A stretch of DNA of 31,554 nucleotides from positions 1 through 31,554 of IMG/VR virus record IMGVR_UViG_3300048136_000083; one strand, 5' to 3'. The position numbers were made by a program, and so were the translations under genes. The notes under the pieces were generated by a model. It saw only the letters and a list, made by a program, of their open reading frames with translations. It was not told the DNA's origin and did not search any database. Source of the stretch: a virus. Below are positions 29,102-31,554 of the stretch, piece after piece; positions within the stretch are counted from its first letter, which is position 1, and every line of letters starts with the position of its first letter.

Positions 29102-30705
29102 TGTCTCAACCGTTTGGTTTATCAGCAAAGGGTGGACTATACACTAGTCTTAACCAACTTGAAATGTTGGGTCAACCGGGGATTGCTTCTAAGTTAACAA
29201 ACTTTGAAGTAGATACTGATGGCGGCTATCGTCGTATTAATGGGTTTAGTATATATGGAGGAGCTTCAGCAGTTAGACCTAATGGTTCTAATAAAGTATT
29301 AGGAATTAGGGGCTATGCTGATGGTGTAATTGTTTGTTCAGGTACTGGAATATTTTTTAGCACAGATGGTACTTCATGGATTTCTATAGCTAAGTCTGGA
29401 GTATCTGGTTTAGGAGATGACTACGCAACTTTTACAGGCCGTTCAGACTTAGTACGAACTGGTCAAAAACAAACTAGCTTTTCTTTATTTGAAGGTACTT
29501 TTGACTACGGTGAAGTTTTAATATGTGATGGAGCTAACAAGCCTTATTTCTTTAGAATGGAAGGCACAGGAGCTTTAACTACTAGAACTTTTTTTTCAGA
29601 TGAAGTGACAGTAAGTAACACTGTTGCTCCTCGTTTTGGTACAATCCATGATGGACATTTTGTAGTTGATGGCGGTAGTAGTCACCCTAATACAATTTTT
29701 TACAGTTCTTTTAATGACCCAGATAATTTTACTGGTTCTGGAGCAGGCTCTATTGTACTTGAAGACAAAATAGTAGGATTAGCTAGTTTCCGTAGTGATC
29801 TTATTATTTTCTGTACTAATAGTATTTTTAAACTTTTAAATATAAATGATTCTTCTAGTATTGTTGTCGATCCTGTCACTAAAAACGTAGGCTGTATGGA
29901 TGCACACAGCATTCAAGAAATTGCAGGTGATCTATTGTTCTTGAGTCCCGATGGACTTAGAACCGTTGCAGGTACGGTACGAATTGGTGACGTTGAGTTA
30001 GGAACTGTAAGTAGACCTATTCAACCTACAATTAAAAGTATTGCGGCTAACATTGACAACTTAGATATTACCAGTGCTGTTCTTAGAAGTAAATCACAAT
30101 ATAGATTATTCTACAATACAGACGGCACAGCTAATATTGCTGCCAAAGGTCTTATTGCTACACTGACTAATGAAGGATTTCAATACTCAGAAACTCAAGG
30201 TATTAAAGCTACGGCTTTGACATCAGATTTAGATTTAAATGGTATTGAACAAACTTGGCATGGAGATACCGATGGTTACATATACAACCATGATGAAGGT
30301 AACTCTTTTGATTATGGTGGTACTGCTTCTAATGTAACAGCAGCTTATCAAACACCTAACTTAGATTTTGGTGATGTAGGTACTAAAAAGACTATGCGCT
30401 ATGTTCGCATTTCTATGAGTCCTGAAGGGGCTGTTCAACCTACACTACGTGTGCGTTATGATTATGAAGATCCTCAAATAGCGCAGCCTTTAGATTATGT
30501 ATTAGACAGCATACCGCTGCCTAGTATTTTTGGATCAGGTGTATTTGGAGCTAATGTATTTGGCGCTTCTTCAGATCCTCTAATACGTCAAACAGTACAA
30601 GGCAGTGGACATACTGTAAGTTTTATTGTGACAAGTTCAGATCAACAATCGCCATATACAGTGAATGGTCTTTATATAGACTACACTCCATCAGGAAGGA
30701 GATAA
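29101..30705 (+). CDS. Tail nozzle/stabilisation protein, tubular protein B- or P22 gp10-like
   Basis: 534 residues, nearly all beta. The N-terminus, GGLYTSLNQLEMLGQPGIAS then NFEVDTDGGYRRINGFSIYG, is characteristic of podovirus nozzle/stabilisation proteins, followed by repeated propeller-like segments (VVDGGSSHPNTIFYSSFNDP, IVGLASFRSDLIIFCTNSIF, AGDLLFLSPDGLRTVAGT). It forms the distal tail tube below the adaptor. Its presence supports a short-tailed morphology. The exact class (T7 gp12 versus P22 gp10) cannot be decided by eye. Confidence 0.78.
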   Translation: MSQPFGLSAKGGLYTSLNQLEMLGQPGIASKLTNFEVDTDGGYRRINGFSIYGGASAVRPNGSNKVLGIRGYADGVIVCSGTGIFFSTDGTSWISIAKSGVSGLGDDYATFTGRSDLVRTGQKQTSFSLFEGTFDYGEVLICDGANKPYFFRMEGTGALTTRTFFSDEVTVSNTVAPRFGTIHDGHFVVDGGSSHPNTIFYSSFNDPDNFTGSGAGSIVLEDKIVGLASFRSDLIIFCTNSIFKLLNINDSSSIVVDPVTKNVGCMDAHSIQEIAGDLLFLSPDGLRTVAGTVRIGDVELGTVSRPIQPTIKSIAANIDNLDITSAVLRSKSQYRLFYNTDGTANIAAKGLIATLTNEGFQYSETQGIKATALTSDLDLNGIEQTWHGDTDGYIYNHDEGNSFDYGGTASNVTAAYQTPNLDFGDVGTKKTMRYVRISMSPEGAVQPTLRVRYDYEDPQIAQPLDYVLDSIPLPSIFGSGVFGANVFGASSDPLIRQTVQGSGHTVSFIVTSSDQQSPYTVNGLYIDYTPSGRR

Positions 30706-30708
30706 TAG

Positions 30709-31554
30709 ATGGCTCAGAGCTATACCAGACAAAGTACGTTTGCTGATGGAGATACTATATCAGCATCATTATTTAATAATGAGTACAACCAATTAGTAAA
30801 CTCTTTTGCTTATTCTTCTAGCAGTGCAGTAAATACAGGTCACAGACATGATGGCACTGCTGGACAAGGTGGTAATATTCCTAAGATTGGTGATCTTGAC
30901 TTTCTTAACAAGATTGAAGTAGATAGCACTAACAATCGTTGGGGTTTTTATGTTGAAGTCTCTAGTGCAGCGGTTGAACAAATTCGTATTCAAGACGGTG
31001 CTATTGTTCCTGTTACTGACAATGACATTGACTTGGGAACATCTTCCCTTCAATTTAAAGATCTTTTTATTAATGGGACTGCCAACATTGATTCTTTGGT
31101 ACTCTCAAGTGGCTCTACAGTAACAGCTATTCTTGATGAAGATGGCTTAACTTCTAATAGTGCTACATCTTTAGCCACGCAACAGTCTATCAAAGCTTAT
31201 GTAGACGCGCAAGTAACAGCACAAGATTTAGACTTCAGTGCAGACTCTGGCGGTGCTTTGAGCATTGACCTAGACAGTGAGTCACTGACCTTTACAGGCG
31301 GTACAGGTATTGATACGTCTGGTTCAGGTAATGCAGTCACTTTTGCAATTGATAGTACTGTAGCAACTCTTACAGGATCTCAAACCCTTACTAACAAAAC
31401 TTTAACAAGTCCAGATATAAATGGTGGTACTGTAGACGGCGCTACAATTGCTACGTCTGATATTACTGTAGGGACTGGTAAAACTTTAGATGTTTCAGCA
31501 GGTACTTTAACACTCGCAGACAATCAAATCTCTGGTGATAAAGTAGAGGGCGGT
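30709..31554 (+). CDS. Tail fibre protein, N-terminal part (cut by window end)
   Basis: 282 codons are visible; the frame runs off the right edge. Start ATG 30709 follows AGGAAGGAG. The N-terminus, SYTRQSTFADGDTISASLFN, is a virion-attachment part seen in phage fibre proteins. Then come NDIDLGTSSLQFKDLFINGT (fibre repeat with peptide 'DLGTS...FKDLF'), ATSLATQQSIKAYVDAQV and LTGSQTLTNKTLTSPDIN, all common fibre-shaft motifs. It probably binds the host receptor with the missing C-terminus. Confidence 0.85.
   Translation, partial: MAQSYTRQSTFADGDTISASLFNNEYNQLVNSFAYSSSSAVNTGHRHDGTAGQGGNIPKIGDLDFLNKIEVDSTNNRWGFYVEVSSAAVEQIRIQDGAIVPVTDNDIDLGTSSLQFKDLFINGTANIDSLVLSSGSTVTAILDEDGLTSNSATSLATQQSIKAYVDAQVTAQDLDFSADSGGALSIDLDSESLTFTGGTGIDTSGSGNAVTFAIDSTVATLTGSQTLTNKTLTSPDINGGTVDGATIATSDITVGTGKTLDVSAGTLTLADNQISGDKVEGG

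Noticed and set aside
1-31554. Phage RNA polymerase, integrase or repressor gene
   Set aside because: No gene in the window shows the motifs; they may lie outside the window.

Overview
The window is part of the genome of a tailed, almost certainly short-tailed (podovirus-like) phage of the loose T7-like marine group. It carries a family A DNA polymerase, a T7 gp4-like primase-helicase, endonuclease I, a gp2.5-like single-stranded DNA binding protein, class I ribonucleotide reductase (NrdA and NrdB), MazG, terminase, portal, scaffold, capsid, tail adaptor, nozzle and fibre genes. No phage RNA polymerase and no integrase is visible. Bacterial-type promoters and two near-consensus LexA boxes point to use of host RNA polymerase, and the LexA box type fits a gammaproteobacterial host (inference).

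Layout. (1) 1-2088, plus strand: end of the late region, with a truncated M15 peptidase, a holin, a small membrane protein, three very basic small proteins and one unknown. (2) 2080-19150, minus strand: a dense early/replication operon of about 34 genes, mostly with ATGA or TAATG overlaps, converging on region 1. Reading in its own direction (right to left) it holds small early genes and structured RNA, a DUF932-like gene with its own extended -10 promoter, the SSB, an internal terminator, primase-helicase, DNA polymerase, nucleases, NrdA, MazG and NrdB. (3) 19150-20467, non-coding control region: a structured RNA with its own terminator, two LexA boxes, a further operator-like palindrome, a pair of 40-bp direct repeats, a G-rich tract, a large nested inverted repeat and a consensus sigma-70 promoter. 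(4) 20468-31554, plus strand: packaging and virion genes, cut at the right edge inside a tail fibre gene.

The most unusual content is in 16.4-19.6 kb. A roughly 30-nt motif occurs six times on the minus strand (16485-16512, 17020-17047, 18177-18205, 18330-18357, 18414-18441, 18566-18596). In every copy it can fold as an H-type pseudoknot whose first stem changes sequence with full compensation (CCAC/GTGG, CATC/GATG, ACGCC/GGCGT, AGTC/GACT, CGCC/GGCG). Three copies sit 16-30 nt upstream of small genes. The other three punctuate a ~450-nt region with no credible gene, whose segments are each closed by a 7-bp stem. A second non-coding stretch (19196-19557) has long-range stems, a GAAA-tetraloop hairpin and a terminator. 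A gene of unknown function lies between the two. I read this as an undescribed family of phage structured RNAs, or RNA-processing/translation-control elements, expressed first from the LexA-marked region. All folding was done by eye.

Other points of note are a terminase large-subunit frame that appears to start at AUU, a gene overprinted on the 3' end of the portal gene, and a 29-bp repeat at two successive gene junctions. Start codons, base pairs and family assignments were judged by eye without searches.
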